64,000 nt of DNA, from NCBI GenBank assembly GCA_001310415.1, contig BAXE01000015.1, forward strand, positions 52,263 through 116,262, written 5' to 3'. Shown piece after piece: positions 55,183 through 64,000 of this stretch (its first letter is position 1; every line of letters begins with the position of its first letter). Made by a program: the position numbers and the translations under genes. The notes beneath the pieces are model-generated. The model did not search any database and was not told the origin of the DNA. It was given only the letters and a program-made list of their open reading frames with translations. The stretch is from Enterovibrio sp. JCM 19048. GTDB lineage: Bacteria > Pseudomonadota > Gammaproteobacteria > Enterobacterales > Vibrionaceae.

Positions 55183-56130
55183 ATGTTTCAACTTTTAAAG
55201 CCGAACTTTTTACTTCGATTTCATGCGCTTGACCAAGCCTGCATATATTTTGTCGGCGCTGATGATTGCCGCCTCAATCTTTACCCTATCAACCAAATGG
55301 TTGAACTGGGGTCTGGATTTCACGGGCGGTACCCTGATTGAAGTAGGGTTCGAAAAACCAGCGGATTTGCCTCAAATCGTGAAGCACTGGCAGCAAAAGG
55401 TTTTGGCGATGCGATCGTACAAAACTTCGGTACTGCACGTGATGTGATGGTGCGCCTGCGTCCTCGTGACGATCTGCAGGGCGAACTGCTGGGTACGCAA
55501 ATTCTGGACGCTATCAAGGCCGGTACTGGCCAAGAAGTGGAAATGCGCCGTATCGAGTTTGTGGGCCCGAACGTGGGTGAGGAGCTGACCGAAGCGGGCG
55601 GCCTGGCGATTCTGGTATCGCTGATCTGTATCCTGCTTTATGTGTCACTGCGTTTTGAATGGCGTCTGGCAACCGGTGCAGTAATGTCACTGGCTCACGA
55701 CGTTATCATTACGCTGGGTATCTTCTCGCTGTTCCAGATTGAAGTTGACCTGACGATTGTTGCAGCACTGCTGACCGTTGTCGGTTACTCGCTCAACGAT
55801 ACCATCGTTGTGTTTGACCGTGTGCGTGAAAACTTCCGCAAGATGCGTAAGGGCGACAGCGCGGACATCATGAACGAGTCAATCTCGCAGACACTGAGCC
55901 GTACTATTATCACCTCAGGTACTACCCTGTTTGTGGTAATCGCACTGTTCCTGCAAGGTGGCGCATGATCCACGGTTTTGCCGCAGCGCTGCTGATTGGT
56001 ATCACCGTCGGTACATACTCATCTATCTATGTTGCATCCGCGATTGCTCTGTCTCTGGGTCTGACGTGAGCACCTGCTGCCACCACCACCGGTGGACAAA
56101 GAAGGTGAAGAGTTCGATGCAATGCCTTAA
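55183..56130 (+). CDS. secF: Protein translocase subunit SecF (multiple frameshifts)
   Basis: GGAGG precedes the start MFQLLKPNF at 55183. Four indels break the frame: a T run near 55207, one C near 55380, one A near 55966 and two bases near 56066. The repaired protein is about 317 residues, with FDFMRLTKPA, LNWGLDFTGGTLIEVGF, RIEFVGPNVGEEL, SLAHDVIITLGIFSLF, VVGYSLNDTIVVFDRVREN and the end TREHLLPPPVDKEGEEFDAMP. All expected SecF helices and the periplasmic domain are present. The density of errors in a gene this important is a main argument for sequence error rather than decay. Confidence 0.95.
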
Positions 56131-56156
56131 TGGCAAGCTGAAACGGTGAAATAGAA

Positions 56157-56182
56157 AACGGAGCTGAAAGGCTCCGTTTTTT
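56157..56182 (+). terminator. secF terminator
   Basis: AACGGAGC at 56157-56164 pairs with GCTCCGTT at 56171-56178 with a following T6 run, ending the yajC-secD-secF transcript. Confidence 0.9.
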
Positions 56183-56202
56183 ATTTGGTGATCGAGATAA
56201 GA

Positions 56203-56358
56203 GCAGGGAATAGAAAAAGCAGATGGGTAGAAAAAGCAGATAGAGTAGAAAAAGCAGATAGAGCAGATAAAGCAGATAAAGCAGATAAAGCAGATAAAGC
56301 AGATAAAGCAGATAAAGCAGATAAAGCAGATAAAGCAGATAAAGCAGATAAAGCAGAT
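56203..56358. repeat. Tandem nonamer repeat GCAGATAAA
   Basis: Ten perfect copies of GCAGATAAA occupy 56263-56352 and are preceded by degenerate copies (AAAGCAGATAGAG, AGAAAAAGCAG) from about 56203. The unit is a multiple of three, so both strands stay open and give spurious low-complexity frames. Confidence 0.95.
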
Positions 56359-56392
56359 TTTCTCGAACCTCAACCGGAGAGACAATAACCTT

Positions 56393-56462
56393 CCAGTCTC
56401 CAGTCTCCAGTCTCCAGTCTCCAGTCTCCAGTCTCCAGTCTCCAGTCTCCAGTCTCCAGTCT
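56393..56462. repeat. Tandem heptamer repeat CCAGTCT
   Basis: Ten perfect copies of CCAGTCT (AGACTGG on the minus strand) lie 40 bases beyond the nonamer array. They are followed by a terminator hairpin. Confidence 0.95.
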
Positions 56463-56476
56463 CCATCGCCCCAAAC

Positions 56477-56506
56477 AAAAACGGCGCCCCGAAGGACGCC
56501 GTTTTT
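56477..56506. terminator. suhB terminator, bidirectional
   Basis: AAAAACGGCG and CGCCGTTTTT flank the loop region CCCCGAAGGA, with T tracts on both strands, just after the suhB stop. Confidence 0.9.
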
Positions 56507-56523
56507 ATCGAAAGCGAAGAGGT

Positions 56524-57327
56524 TTATTTCTTCATTGCTTCGTTCGCGTTGTCGCGAATTTTACCCAGGATACCTTTCAGTACTTTAGGGTTAGCAACTA
56601 CGATGTTGCCTGACTGCATGTAATCAGTACCGCCTGCGAAGTCGGTGCACAGTGCGCCAGCTTCACGTGCGATCAGTTCACCTGCCGCCATGTCCCAAGG
56701 TTTCAGGCCCAGCTCGAAGAAACCGTCTACACGGCCAGCTGCCGCGTAACACAGATCCAGTGCTGCAGAACCAGTGCGACGGAAGTCTGCACAGTCAACA
56801 AACAGCGCGCCAACAACTTTGATGAAACCTTCAGAGTGTTGTTTCGCTTTGAATGGGAAACCTGTTGCCAGGATAGTACCTTGCAGATCTTTCGCTACGC
56901 CTACACGGATACGTTTGCTGTTCAGCTGTGCACCGGCACCACGCTGAGCAGAGAACAGTTCGTTACGCAGTGGATCGTACACACAAGCTACCTCGGTGCG
57001 GCCTTTGATGCGCAGCGCGATAGACACAGAGAAGTGTGGGAAACCTTTTACGAAGTTGGTAGTGCCATCCAGTGGGTCGATGATCCATTGGTAATCAGTG
57101 TCTTTACCAGTAATAACACCGGCTTCTTCAGTCACGATGTTGTGCTCTGGGTACGACTTCTTGATCACGTCGATGATGATTTGTTCTGCTGCTTTGTCGA
57201 TGTTAGTAACAAAGTCGTTAGAACCTTTTTGAGTGGTTTCAACGTTATCAGAGTTTTCAGCAGATTTAGCGATAAAATCGCCAGCTTTTCGCGCAGCGCG
57301 AATAGCAATGTTTAGCATTGGATGCAT
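56524..57327 (-). CDS. suhB: Inositol-1-monophosphatase SuhB
   Basis: The intact 267-residue protein starts MHPMLNIAIRAARKAGDFIAKSAEN. The metal-binding motifs are IVTEEAG, WIIDPLDGTTNFVKGFPHFSVS and the later LKPWDMAAGELIAREAG. It dephosphorylates inositol monophosphate. In enterobacteria SuhB also binds transcription complexes on rRNA operons, a role not decidable here. It is convergent with the sec operon and divergent from trmJ, as in other vibrios. Confidence 0.96.
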   Translation of the reverse strand: MHPMLNIAIRAARKAGDFIAKSAENSDNVETTQKGSNDFVTNIDKAAEQIIIDVIKKSYPEHNIVTEEAGVITGKDTDYQWIIDPLDGTTNFVKGFPHFSVSIALRIKGRTEVACVYDPLRNELFSAQRGAGAQLNSKRIRVGVAKDLQGTILATGFPFKAKQHSEGFIKVVGALFVDCADFRRTGSAALDLCYAAAGRVDGFFELGLKPWDMAAGELIAREAGALCTDFAGGTDYMQSGNIVVANPKVLKGILGKIRDNANEAMKK

Positions 57328-57545
57328 ACGAATTTCCCAACGGATGTTAAAGAACGGAAAGCGGCGGCGAGTATATCAGAGCTGCGGCAAAAGGGAAGTG
57401 GTTATTTTTTGCTCATCTGCTTTTTACACAGGCGCTAAAAAGGGAAAATCAAAAGCTGCTGTGTTAGAATCCCGCGGCTTTATTATCAAATGGCGCCAAG
57501 GCGCGGTTTGATTGCTTTTCGTCAACGAATTTCAGTGAACGTTAA

Positions 57546-58277
57546 ATGTTAGATAATATTCGAATTGTGCTGGTCGGCACCACGCATTCAGGCAACATTG
57601 GCTCTGCTGCCCGTGCCATGAAAGTGATGGGTCTTAAACACATGGTGCTGGTTGCACCTGAGTGTAAAGTAGATGGTCAGGCTATCGCACTGGCTGCCGG
57701 TGCCAGCGATATTGCTAACAATGCACGTATCGTGGAGACGGTAGAAGAAGCGGTGGCAGATTGTGGTCTGGTGATTGGTACCAGTGCACGCAGCCGTACG
57801 CTGGACTGGCCAATGCTCGATTCCCGCGAGTGTGGTATCAAAGCCATTGAAGAAGCGCCCCAGCATCCGGTTGCGTTTGTGTTTGGCCGTGAGCGCACAG
57901 GGCTGACCAACGACGAGTTGCAGGCGTGTAACTACCACGTTGCTATCCCGGCCAACCCTGAATACAGCTCTCTGAATCTGGCGATGGCTGTGCAAACCCT
58001 CTGCTATGAATCGCGTATGGCGTGGCTCGACAGCCAGGCTTACAAAGGTGAAGTGAAAGAGCAGGAATACCCGCTGGCTGAAGATCTGGAGCGTTTTTAT
58101 AACCATCTTGAGCAAGTGCTGGATAACACCGGTTTTATCAATAAGTCTCACCCGGGCATGGTCATGACCAAGCTTCGCCGTTTGTTCAACCGTGCAAGAC
58201 CTGAGAGTCAGGAACTGAATATCTTGCGTGGTGTGCTTTCATCGGTTGAAAAAAAGATGAAAGAGGCGCAAAAATAA
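57546..58277 (+). CDS. trmJ: tRNA (cytidine/uridine-32-2'-O)-methyltransferase TrmJ
   Basis: The intact 243-residue protein shows the SPOUT pattern of Trm[23 protein letters not shown] at the N terminus, [15 protein letters not shown], and [16 protein letters not shown] forming the trefoil knot. It methylates the 2'-O of position 32 in certain tRNAs. It lies directly upstream of iscR, the usual gammaproteobacterial position. Confidence 0.95.
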   Translation: MLDNIRIVLVGTTHSGNIGSAARAMKVMGLKHMVLVAPECKVDGQAIALAAGASDIANNARIVETVEEAVADCGLVIGTSARSRTLDWPMLDSRECGIKAIEEAPQHPVAFVFGRERTGLTNDELQACNYHVAIPANPEYSSLNLAMAVQTLCYESRMAWLDSQAYKGEVKEQEYPLAEDLERFYNHLEQVLDNTGFINKSHPGMVMTKLRRLFNRARPESQELNILRGVLSSVEKKMKEAQK

Positions 58278-58298
58278 CCACTTTACGGTTAGGGCTAA

Positions 58299-58348
58299 AA
58301 GCCTGACTGTTTTAGTAGGTTAAATACTTGACCCTTTTAGTCGGGTAT
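58299..58348 (+). promoter_or_regulatory. Two abutting IscR type 1 sites at the isc promoter
   Basis: The 25-base segment 58324-58348 (begins ATACTTGAC, ends AGTCGGGTAT) fits the type 1 IscR consensus almost completely. The preceding 25 bases, 58299-58323 (CCTGACTG...TTTTAGTAGG), are a weaker copy directly adjoining it. A -35-like TTGACC at 58328-58333 lies inside the stronger site, so holo-IscR binding should repress the operon. Confidence 0.8.
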
Positions 58349-58387
58349 GTCAGACTCATTCCATTACTCGCTCACAGGTAGGATGTT

Positions 58388-58911
58388 ATGAGACTGACTT
58401 CGAAAGGCAGATATGCCGTTACTGCGATGCTCGATGTCGCACTTCACTCCGAACAGGGGCCAGTGCCTCTCGCGGACATTTCAGAACGCCAAGGAATTTC
58501 TCTGTCGTATCTGGAGCAACTGTTTTCCCGTCTCCGCAAAGCGGGGCTGGTATCAAGCGTTCGTGGTCCGGGTGGTGGTTACCGTCTGGGTGTGGACGCA
58601 AATGAGATTGCAGTCGGATGGTGATTGCCGCGGTGGACGAATCTGTCGATGCCACCAAGTGTCAGGGTAAAGGCGATTGCCAGGGTGGAACCCGTTGCCT
58701 GACACACACGCTTTGGCGTGACCTTAGCTCGCGTATCAGCAGCTTTTTAAATGACATTACGCTCGGCGAATTGATGCAAGACAACGAAGTTAAGCAGATC
58801 GCGGGTCGTCAGGACTCTTCGCTAGAGTCCACAACTATTGTAAGACATGGTTTAAACTCCAGTGGCAGTGAAAGGCCAGCCACCAATGTGAGCGTTAACA
58901 TTCGCTCGTGA
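58388..58911 (+). CDS. iscR: Fe-S cluster regulator IscR (frameshifted)
   Basis: [47 protein letters not shown] is the Rrf2-type winged helix. One A lost near 58618 breaks [11 protein letters not shown]. The second open frame carries the [2Fe-2S] ligands: Cys residues spaced 5 and 5 apart followed by His ([17 protein letters not shown]). Length is about 174 residues. It senses Fe-S status and represses its own operon through the two type 1 sites just upstream. Confidence 0.96.
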
Positions 58912-58941
58912 TCAGTCGTGCCGGAGTACTTGGAGAAACAA

Positions 58942-60155
58942 ATGAAATTGCCGATTTATTTTGACTACTCAGCAACATGCCCAGTGGATCCGCGTGTTGC
59001 AGAGAAAATGATGCAGTACCTGACCATCGATGGATGTTTCGGTAACCCGGCATCCCGTTCACACCGTTTCGGCTGGCAAGCTGAAGAGGCGGTTGATACT
59101 GCCCGTGAACACATCGCCAACTACCTGAACGCTGATCCGCGTGAGATCGTGTTCACATCAGGTGCGACTGAATCAGATAACCTGGCAATCAAAGGCGCTG
59201 CGCACTTCTACGGCAAGCAAGGTAAGCACATCATTACCTGTAAGACCGAGCACAAAGCGGTTCTTGACCCATGTCGTCAACTGGAGCGCGAAGGCTACGA
59301 AGTTACTTACCTTGAGCCAGAATCAAACGGTATTATCGACCTGAATAAACTGGCTGACGCGATGCGCGAAGACACCATTTTGGTTTCTATCATGCACGTG
59401 AACAACGAAATCGGCGTGATTCAGGACATTAAAGCGATTGGCGAACTTTGCCGCTCGCGCAAAATCATTTTCCACGTTGATGCGGCGCAATCTGTTGGCA
59501 AACAGCCACTGGACACTCAGGACATCAAAGTTGACTTGGTTTCCATGAGCGCACACAAAGCGTATGGCCCTAAAGGTATCGGTGCACTGTATGTTCGCCG
59601 TAAGCCACGTATCCGTCTTGAAGCGCAAATGCACGGCGGCGGTCATGAGCGTGGTTTCCGTTCCGGTACGCTGCCAACCCACCAAATCGTGGGCATGGGT
59701 GAAGCATTCCGCATCGCAAAGGAAGAGTTGGATAAAGACATGGCGCATTCACTTGCCCTGCGTAACCGATTCTTCGACGGTGTGAAAGATCTGGAAGCGG
59801 TTTACGTGAACGGTGATTTGGAGCAACGTGTTGCGTCTAACCTGAACGTGAGCTTTGCCTTCGTTGAAGGTGAATCACTGCTGATGGCGCTGAAAGACCT
59901 GGCAGTATCATCTGGCTCTGCATGTACTTCTGCAAGCTTGAGCCTTCTTATGTACTGCGTGCATTGGGACTGGATGACGAACTGGCACACAGCTCAATCC
60001 GTTTCTCATTCGGCCGTTTCACCACGGAAGAAGAAGTCGACTACGCAGTTGAGCAGGTTCGCAAAGCGGTAACCAAGCTGCGTGAAATGTCACCTCTGTG
60101 GGACATGTACAAAGAAGGTATTGATTTGAGCACTGTTGAGTGGGCACACCACTAA
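58942..60155 (+). CDS. iscS: Cysteine desulfurase IscS (frameshifted)
   Basis: The real start is [24 protein letters not shown] at 58942 behind TTGGAGAAAC; the open frame extends 24 bases upstream. [28 protein letters not shown], the PLP-lysine region [12 protein letters not shown] and the catalytic cysteine loop [15 protein letters not shown] are all present. The loop is split by one lost G near 59940. The end LSTVEWAHH is the IscU-binding tail. Length is about 405 residues. It supplies sulfur from cysteine for cluster assembly and tRNA thiolation. Confidence 0.97.
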
Positions 60156-60182
60156 GCGGCTACAGGATTTGAGGACATAATC

Positions 60183-60566
60183 ATGGCTTACAGCGAAAAA
60201 GTAATCGATCACTATGAAAATCCACGTAACGTGGGTGGCTTTGACAAAAACGATCCAAGCGTAGGTAGCGGCATGGTTGGCGCCCCGGCGTGTGGTGACG
60301 TGATGAAGCTGCAAATCAAGGTAAACGAGCAGGGCATCATTGAAGATGCGAAGTTCAAAACTTACGGCTGTGGTTCGGCGATTGCTTCAAGCTCACTGGT
60401 TACTGAGTGGGTAAAAGGCAAATCACTGGACGAAGCGGCTGCGATCAAGAATGCTGAAATCGCAGAAGAGCTGGAACTGCCACCAGTAAAAGTACACTGC
60501 TCAATCCTTGCGGAAGATGCTATCAAAGCAGCAGTTAACGACTACAAGAAAAAACACGAAGCTTAA
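60183..60566 (+). CDS. iscU: Fe-S cluster scaffold protein IscU
   Basis: The intact 127-residue protein has the three cluster-ligand cysteines ([31 protein letters not shown]) with the assisting aspartate in CGD. It also carries the HscA-recognition motif LPPVK. It assembles nascent clusters using sulfur from IscS. It starts 27 bases after iscS. Confidence 0.98.
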   Translation: MAYSEKVIDHYENPRNVGGFDKNDPSVGSGMVGAPACGDVMKLQIKVNEQGIIEDAKFKTYGCGSAIASSSLVTEWVKGKSLDEAAAIKNAEIAEELELPPVKVHCSILAEDAIKAAVNDYKKKHEA

Positions 60567-60592
60567 TACGTAATAAAAGGGTTGTTGTATCT

Positions 60593-60916
60593 ATGGCCAT
60601 TACTATGACTGACGCAGCGGCATCGCGCGTTCGCACCTTTCTTGAAAATCGCGGCAAAGGCATCGGCCTGCGTCTGGGTGTTCGCACGTCGGGCTGTTCA
60701 GGAATGGCGTATGTTCTGGAGTTCGTTGATGAGCTCCAGGAAGAAGACCAGGTGTTCGACCATGACGGTGTGAAAATCATCGTCGACAGCAAAAGCATGC
60801 TGTACCTGGAAGGCACTGAGTTGGACTTCGCAAAAGAAGGGCTGAACGAAGGCTTCAAGTTCAACAACCCTAACGTAAGCAGTGAGTGTGGTTGCGGCGA
60901 AAGCTTTAACGTTTAA
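60593..60916 (+). CDS. iscA: A-type Fe-S carrier protein IscA
   Basis: The intact 107-residue protein has the three A-type carrier cysteines: one in [11 protein letters not shown] and two in [11 protein letters not shown] at the C terminus. It receives and delivers Fe-S clusters downstream of IscU. It follows iscU by 26 bases. Confidence 0.98.
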   Translation: MAITMTDAAASRVRTFLENRGKGIGLRLGVRTSGCSGMAYVLEFVDELQEEDQVFDHDGVKIIVDSKSMLYLEGTELDFAKEGLNEGFKFNNPNVSSECGCGESFNV

Positions 60917-60929
60917 CTCGTGAGATGAA

Positions 60930-61445
60930 ATGAATCATTTCGAACTATTCGGGCTATCATGTCAGTTTGAACTGGATGGTAGCTCTCTTTCTTCGCAGTT
61001 TCGCGAACTTCAAAGACGTTTTCATCCGGACAAATTCGCGACAGCCTCTGAGCAGGATCGCAGGTTGGCCGTGCAGAAAGCCGCCCAAATCAACGATGCC
61101 TATCAAACGCTGAGCGACCCTGTTCGCCGTGCGGAATATATTCTCTCCCTCAACGGTATTGAACTGCGCGACGAGCAGCAAACCCTGCAAGATCCGGAAT
61201 TTCTGATGCAGCAAATGGAGCTGCGTGAAGAGCTGGAAGAGATTGCAGACAGCGATACGCCGGAAGACTTGTTGTTCGACTTTGAACAACGCGCTACCAC
61301 CTTGCACAAGGTGTTGCTGGCAGAATTGACCACTCAACTGAATGAAGCACAATGGCCCGATGCGGCAGCCGCCGTGCGCAAGCTGAAGTTCTTGGTCAAA
61401 CTCAAGCAAGAAATCGAACGAATCGAAGATCGGCTGTTGGGCTAA
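60930..61445 (+). CDS. hscB: Co-chaperone HscB
   Basis: The intact 171-residue protein has an N-terminal J domain with the HPD tripeptide (LQRRFHPDKFA) and a C-terminal three-helix domain that binds IscU. It delivers IscU to HscA and stimulates its ATPase. No zinc-binding cysteines precede the J domain, as in the bacterial type. Confidence 0.97.
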   Translation: MNHFELFGLSCQFELDGSSLSSQFRELQRRFHPDKFATASEQDRRLAVQKAAQINDAYQTLSDPVRRAEYILSLNGIELRDEQQTLQDPEFLMQQMELREELEEIADSDTPEDLLFDFEQRATTLHKVLLAELTTQLNEAQWPDAAAAVRKLKFLVKLKQEIERIEDRLLG

Positions 61446-61478
61446 CGCAACGCAGCAGGTCAGGCTACAGGAATCCTC

Positions 61479-63325
61479 ATGGCACTGTTACAAATTGCAG
61501 AACCGGGTCAAAGTGCTGCGCCGCACGAGCACAAGCTTGCGGTGGGTATTGACCTTGGAACAACCAATACGCTGGTGGCTTCTGTCCGCAGCGGCACCGC
61601 AACCACGCTTAACGATCTGGACGGTCAAGCGCTGATCCCGTCAGTGGTTCATTACGCGAAGAAACCACAGTGGGTTTCCAGGCCAAGGCGATGTCAGAAA
61701 CTGACAGTGCCAACACCATCAGCTCTGTCAAACGCCTGATGGGGCGTTCTCTGGCGGACGTTCAGGCGCGTTATCCAAACCTGTCTTACACGCTTTCAGC
61801 CTCTGAAAATGGTCTGCCCCTGATTGAAACCCGCGCCGGCAAAAAGAACCCGATTGAAGTGTCAGCAGATATCCTCCGTGCCGTCAATGCACGTGCAGAA
61901 TCGGCACTGGGTGGTGAGTTGGAAGGTGTGGTGATCACGGTTCCTGCGTACTTTGACGATGCGCAGCGTGCAGGCACCAAAGACGCCGCCAAACTGGCCG
62001 GCCTCAAAGTACTTCGTCTGCTGAACGAGCCAACCGCTGCGGCAATTGCCTATGGCCTGGATTCAGGTCAGGAAGGCGTGATTGCGGTTTACGACCTGGG
62101 TGGCGGTACGTTTGATATATCTATCCTACGCCTGTCAAAAGGTGTGTTTGAAGTGCTATCAACCGGCGGCGATTCAGCGCTCGGCGGCGATGACTTTGAC
62201 CATCTTGTGGCTGACTGGATCAGCGAACAAGCGGGCTTTACCAAACTTTCCGGCGATGACCGTGCGCGTCTGATGAATGCTGCAACGGCAGTAAAGGTGG
62301 CGCTGAGCGGTGCAGAACGTACAGACATCAACGTGCTGGGTTGGCAGGGTGAACTGACCCGTGCCCAGTTCGACGATTTGATTGGTTCATTGGTGAAGAA
62401 AACCCTGTTGTCTTGCCGCCGCGCGCTGAAAGATGCGGGCGTGGGTGCTGAAGACGTACTGGAAGTGGTGATGGTGGGTGGTTCAACCCGTGTCCCACTG
62501 GTACGTGAGCAGGTAGGCGCTTTCTTTGGCCGTACGCCACTGACCAGCATTGACCCGGACAAAGTGGTTGCTATCGGCGCCGCGACACAGGCAGACATTC
62601 TGGTGGGCAATAAGCCGGACGGCGAAATGCTGCTGCTGGATGTTATCCCACTGTCGCTCGGTATCGAAACCATGGGCGGTCTGGTGGAGAAAATTATTCC
62701 GCGTAATACCACGATCCCTGTCGCCCGTGCGCAGGAATTCACCACGTTCAAAGATGGCCAGACAGGCATGAAAGTGCACGTGGTTCAGGGTGAGCGTGAA
62801 ATGGTGGACGATTGCCGCTCACTGGCAAACTTCACCCTGAAAGGCATTCCACCAATGACGGCAGGTGCTGCCCATATCCGTGTGACCTACCAGGTTGATG
62901 CGGACGGTCTGCTGTCTGTGACTGCGATGGAAAAGAGCACTGAGGTGCAGGCGTCGATTCAGGTGAAACCGTCTTACGGTCTGAGTGATACCGAAATTGC
63001 CGACATGATCAAATCATCATTCAGCCATGCGCAGGAAGATAAAGATGCCCGCTATCTGGCGGAGCAGCGCGTGGAAGCGGATCGAGTGATTGAAGGTCTT
63101 CTGGTGGCGATGCAAGCCGATGCCGACACATTGCTGTCTGAGCAAGAACAGAAAGATCTGGTGAAAGCCATTGAAGCACTGATTGCCCTGCGCAACGGTG
63201 ACGATGCTGCTGCGATTGAGCAAGGCATTAAAGATACAGATAAAGCGAGCCAGGAATTTGCTTCACGCCGTATGGACAAATCCATCCGTGAAGCGCTGGC
63301 TGGCCATTCCATTGACGAGGTTTAA
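61479..63325 (+). CDS. hscA: Fe-S assembly chaperone HscA (frameshifted)
   Basis: It starts [34 protein letters not shown], the Hsp70 nucleotide-binding start. One A lost near 61668 breaks [14 protein letters not shown]. Then [41 protein letters not shown] and the substrate-binding domain follow. Length is about 616 residues, slightly shorter than DnaK as expected for HscA. It releases clusters from IscU through the LPPVK motif in an ATP-dependent cycle. Confidence 0.97.
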
Positions 63326-63327
63326 AC

Positions 63328-63666
63328 ATGCCAAAGATTGTTGTTCTGCCACACCAGGATCTCTGCCCTGAAGGCGCGGTGTTGGAAGCAAATGCCGGTG
63401 AAACAGTACTGGACGTTGCGCTGCGTAACGGTATTGCGATTGAACATGCTTGTGAAAAATCGTGCGCATGCACCACATGCCACGTTGTGATCCGTGAAGG
63501 CTTCGATTCACTGGAAGAGAGCGACGAGCTGGAAGATGACATGCTGGATAAAGCATGGGGTCTGGAGCCTGAATCACGTTTGGGTTGTCAGGCTAAAGTG
63601 GCGGACGAAGATCTGGTGGTCGAAATCCCACGCTACACCCTGAACCTGGCGGCAGAAAACCACTAA
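63328..63666 (+). CDS. fdx: [2Fe-2S] ferredoxin of the isc operon
   Basis: The intact 112-residue protein has the adrenodoxin-type ligands [10 protein letters not shown] and the fourth Cys in RLGCQAKV. It starts 2 bases after hscA ends, so translation is coupled. It supplies electrons for cluster assembly. Confidence 0.98.
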   Translation: MPKIVVLPHQDLCPEGAVLEANAGETVLDVALRNGIAIEHACEKSCACTTCHVVIREGFDSLEESDELEDDMLDKAWGLEPESRLGCQAKVADEDLVVEIPRYTLNLAAENH

Positions 63667-63689
63667 GCACAGAATTGGTAGGAGAGACT

Positions 63690-63890
63690 ATGAGCCTGAA
63701 ATGGATTGATTCGCGTGATATCGCGATTGAGCTGGTAGAAAAATTCCCGGACACTGACCCTAAAACGGTGCGCTTTACCGACCTGCACCGCTGGGTAATG
63801 GAACTGGAAGATTTCTCTGATGACCCAAATCACTCCAACGAGAAAATCCTGGAGGCGATCATCCTGTGCTGGATGGAAGAAATGGATTAA
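63690..63890 (+). CDS. iscX: IscX protein
   Basis: I use [21 protein letters not shown] at 63690 behind GGAGAG; the frame extends five codons upstream. The 66-residue acidic protein ends [14 protein letters not shown], the conserved IscX tail. It binds IscS and ferrous iron and modulates the rate of cluster assembly. It is the last gene of the isc operon. Confidence 0.97.
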   Translation: MSLKWIDSRDIAIELVEKFPDTDPKTVRFTDLHRWVMELEDFSDDPNHSNEKILEAIILCWMEEMD

Positions 63891-63935
63891 AGCCCTTGTT
63901 TTAGGGCATTAATGCAGGCAAATTGAAATCAATCA

Positions 63936-63956
63936 AAGCGGGCATGATGCCCGCTT
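63936..63956 (+). terminator. isc operon terminator
   Basis: AAGCGGGCA at 63936-63944 pairs with TGCCCGCTT at 63948-63956 around TGA. The following T tract is weak. Confidence 0.7.
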
Positions 63957-64000
63957 CGTTGTATCAGGCAAACCGTCATATTTGAGATGTATACCTAAAC

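Noticed and set aside
56203..56462. Possible CRISPR array
   Set aside because: The repeats are directly tandem, 7-9 bases long and without spacers, and no cas genes are present.
56023..56478. Minus-strand open frame with repeated FIC and TGDWRLE units, and the + strand frame 56185-56388 with ADK repeats
   Set aside because: Both are translations of the GCAGATAAA and CCAGTCT arrays. The 9-base unit keeps frames open; there is no ribosome site or real protein character.
53318..63325. Pseudogene calls for secD, secF, iscR, iscS, hscA and others
   Set aside because: These are essential or core genes whose sense resumes immediately in another frame. Single-base losses in runs explain them.

Overview
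The window looks like a chromosomal segment of a marine gammaproteobacterium of the Vibrionaceae. Two neighbourhoods match the gene order I remember for Vibrio cholerae: a peroxiredoxin and divergent OxyR-type regulator followed by aceB-aceA, and queA-tgt-yajC-secD-secF / suhB / trmJ / iscR-S-U-A-hscB-A-fdx-iscX. The tmRNA tag ANDENYALAA is also of the vibrio type. The Grimontia/Enterovibrio/Photobacterium branch is my best guess (inference; no 16S is present).

A warning applies to the whole window. About 29 of roughly 50 genes are broken by frameshifts, including genes normally essential or nearly so (secD, secF, yajC, iscS, hscA) and smpB, queA and tgt. Almost every break is repaired by adding one or two bases to a short homopolymer run. 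I read this as assembly or read error, not decay, so I annotate these as single genes with frameshifts and give the reconstructed extents.

Layout. 1-3.0 kb (minus): a lipoprotein fusing a TRAP DctP-type and a LivK-type binding domain, overlapping the start of a HAMP-containing sensor cut by the window edge. 3.3-7.8 kb: phaZ, hdhA, dadA and a LysR regulator. 7.8-16.3 kb: signalling genes, namely a response regulator with PAS, GGDEF and EAL domains overlapping a large hybrid histidine kinase, and a chemoreceptor. 16.4-18.6 kb: an AhpD-like protein with a divergent AraC regulator, and a DUF2927 protein. 18.9-30.5 kb: a defence/restriction-type island with a methyltransferase-HNH fusion, Vsr, a 69-aa protein, a C5 cytosine methyltransferase, and a tightly packed convergent operon of GHKL ATPase, Z1 helicase-like protein, PD-(D/E)XK (DUF4420) protein and AIPR protein. 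From about 21.2 kb to 30.5 kb this is clearly more AT-rich than its flanks and abuts the 3' end of ssrA. 30.6-32.5 kb: ssrA, smpB, ratA, ratB. 32.6-37.5 kb: an M66 metalloprotease with chitin-binding modules, ppk2 and cutC. 38-43.4 kb: peroxiredoxin/OxyR2-type pair, aceB and aceA. 43.7-50.5 kb: a modular GH18 chitinase, acpH, a CBS-domain protein and two GlyGly-CTERM trypsin-like proteases. 50.6-64 kb: the queA-sec block, suhB, trmJ and the complete isc operon with two abutting IscR type 1 sites upstream.

The most interesting material is the defence island at ssrA, the binding-protein/sensor pair at the left edge, which resembles the LuxP/LuxQ arrangement, the chitin-targeted secreted enzymes, and three intergenic loci of purine-rich 7-9 bp tandem repeats.
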